Assembly: GCA_023415595.1 (NCBI GenBank)
Contig: JAEZJW010000137.1
Span: forward strand, 1-42,049
Direction: 5' to 3'
Length of the DNA: 42,049 nt
From: Bacillota bacterium
GTDB lineage: Bacteria > Bacillota > Clostridia > Lachnospirales > Lachnospiraceae
The notes beneath the pieces are model-generated. The model saw nothing but the letters and a program-made list of their open reading frames with translations, made no database searches and had not been told where the DNA came from. Below, piece after piece: positions 41,907-42,049 of the stretch (positions are counted from its first letter, which is position 1; every line of letters starts with the position of its first letter). Made by a program: the position numbers and the translations under genes.

Positions 41907-42049
41907 GCAAAAAAGCACCCTAAGACAGAGATATCTCTGACTAAGGGTGCTAATATTCTAGCACGGTTCCACCTTAACTTTTTACTTCGGATTCCATCAA
42001 ATCCTAACCTTTAACGCAGATATACGGTAACACATACTCATTTCTGTGC
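41907..42049 (-). promoter_or_regulatory. T-box leader of thrS (partial, continues past the window)
   Basis: On the minus strand AAGGTGGAACCGTGC (41975-41961) is the conserved T-box sequence that binds the uncharged tRNA acceptor end. Directly after it a long terminator hairpin joins AGCACCCTAAGACAGAGA (41914-41931) to its complement ending at 41951, with T6 following. GGTGGAACC can alternatively pair to form the antiterminator. Stem I with the threonine specifier lies outside the window. Confidence 0.92.

Overview
The window looks like chromosomal DNA from a low-GC Firmicute of the Lachnospiraceae/Clostridia type. I infer this from the AT-rich composition, strong AGGAGG-like ribosome sites, TTG/GTG starts, a T-box in front of thrS, and gene families common in plant-degrading Lachnospiraceae (GH51 arabinofuranosidase, CE1-type esterase, DUF3795, DUF6171, LytTR-DUF3021, YtrA-type GntR). 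Most genes are small accessory or stress functions in one- to four-gene units. No phage, integrative element or CRISPR array is visible.

Left part (1-6650). The window opens in what looks like the right end and guide-RNA (omega RNA) region of an IS200/IS605-type element, directly beside a tRNA-Val(GAC). Leftward genes follow: a metallo-beta-lactamase-fold protein, a DUF3795 protein with a VOC-domain remnant behind its stop codon, two paralogous zinc-ribbon/TM/repeat-ectodomain proteins, and a GNAT acetyltransferase.

Sugar-acid island (6650-17700). A leftward PrpR_N/Fis-type regulator faces a rightward cluster: four-carbon acid-sugar kinase (DUF1537), PdxA2-type dehydrogenase, a CUT1 ABC importer (lipoprotein plus two permeases, no ATPase), a cytoplasmic GH51 arabinofuranosidase, a DUF6171 protein, and then an AEC-type carrier. 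Kinase plus PdxA2 is a known two-step route from D-threonate (or a close relative) to DHAP. Three near-identical 17-bp dyads in the divergent intergenic region are strong operator candidates. The GH51 enzyme suggests that the imported compound may be an arabinofuranosyl conjugate.

Middle (17700-30700). This stretch holds two more acetyltransferases, a CPBP protease, a GC-rich hairpin-forming repeat, tRNA-Gly, a LytTR-DUF3021 pair with a textbook LytTR direct-repeat operator, a VOC protein, an alpha/beta hydrolase, an APH-type kinase, an EamA exporter, a degenerate tRNA-Val(CAC)-like gene, an LCP-family wall enzyme, a glutathione peroxidase broken by one extra C in a C7 tract, a PNPOx-like protein, a PhnB-like VOC protein, a secreted Ig-like protein and tRNA-Ala.

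Right part (30700-42049). All genes here read leftward: a MerR regulator with a 19-bp-spacer promoter, a small ORF/glutaredoxin-like/YkgJ cysteine-cluster operon, a MarR-esterase operon with tandem palindromes, a GntR-ABC ATPase-permease operon with a perfect palindrome on its promoter, a rhomboid protease fused to the same ectodomain as the zinc-ribbon proteins at the left end, and thrS (lacking the TGS domain) behind a T-box that runs off the window.

The most novel-looking signal is the ectodomain family carried on two unrelated N-terminal modules (zinc ribbon plus one TM, twice; six-TM rhomboid, once). The sugar-acid/arabinofuranosidase island with its operators comes second.
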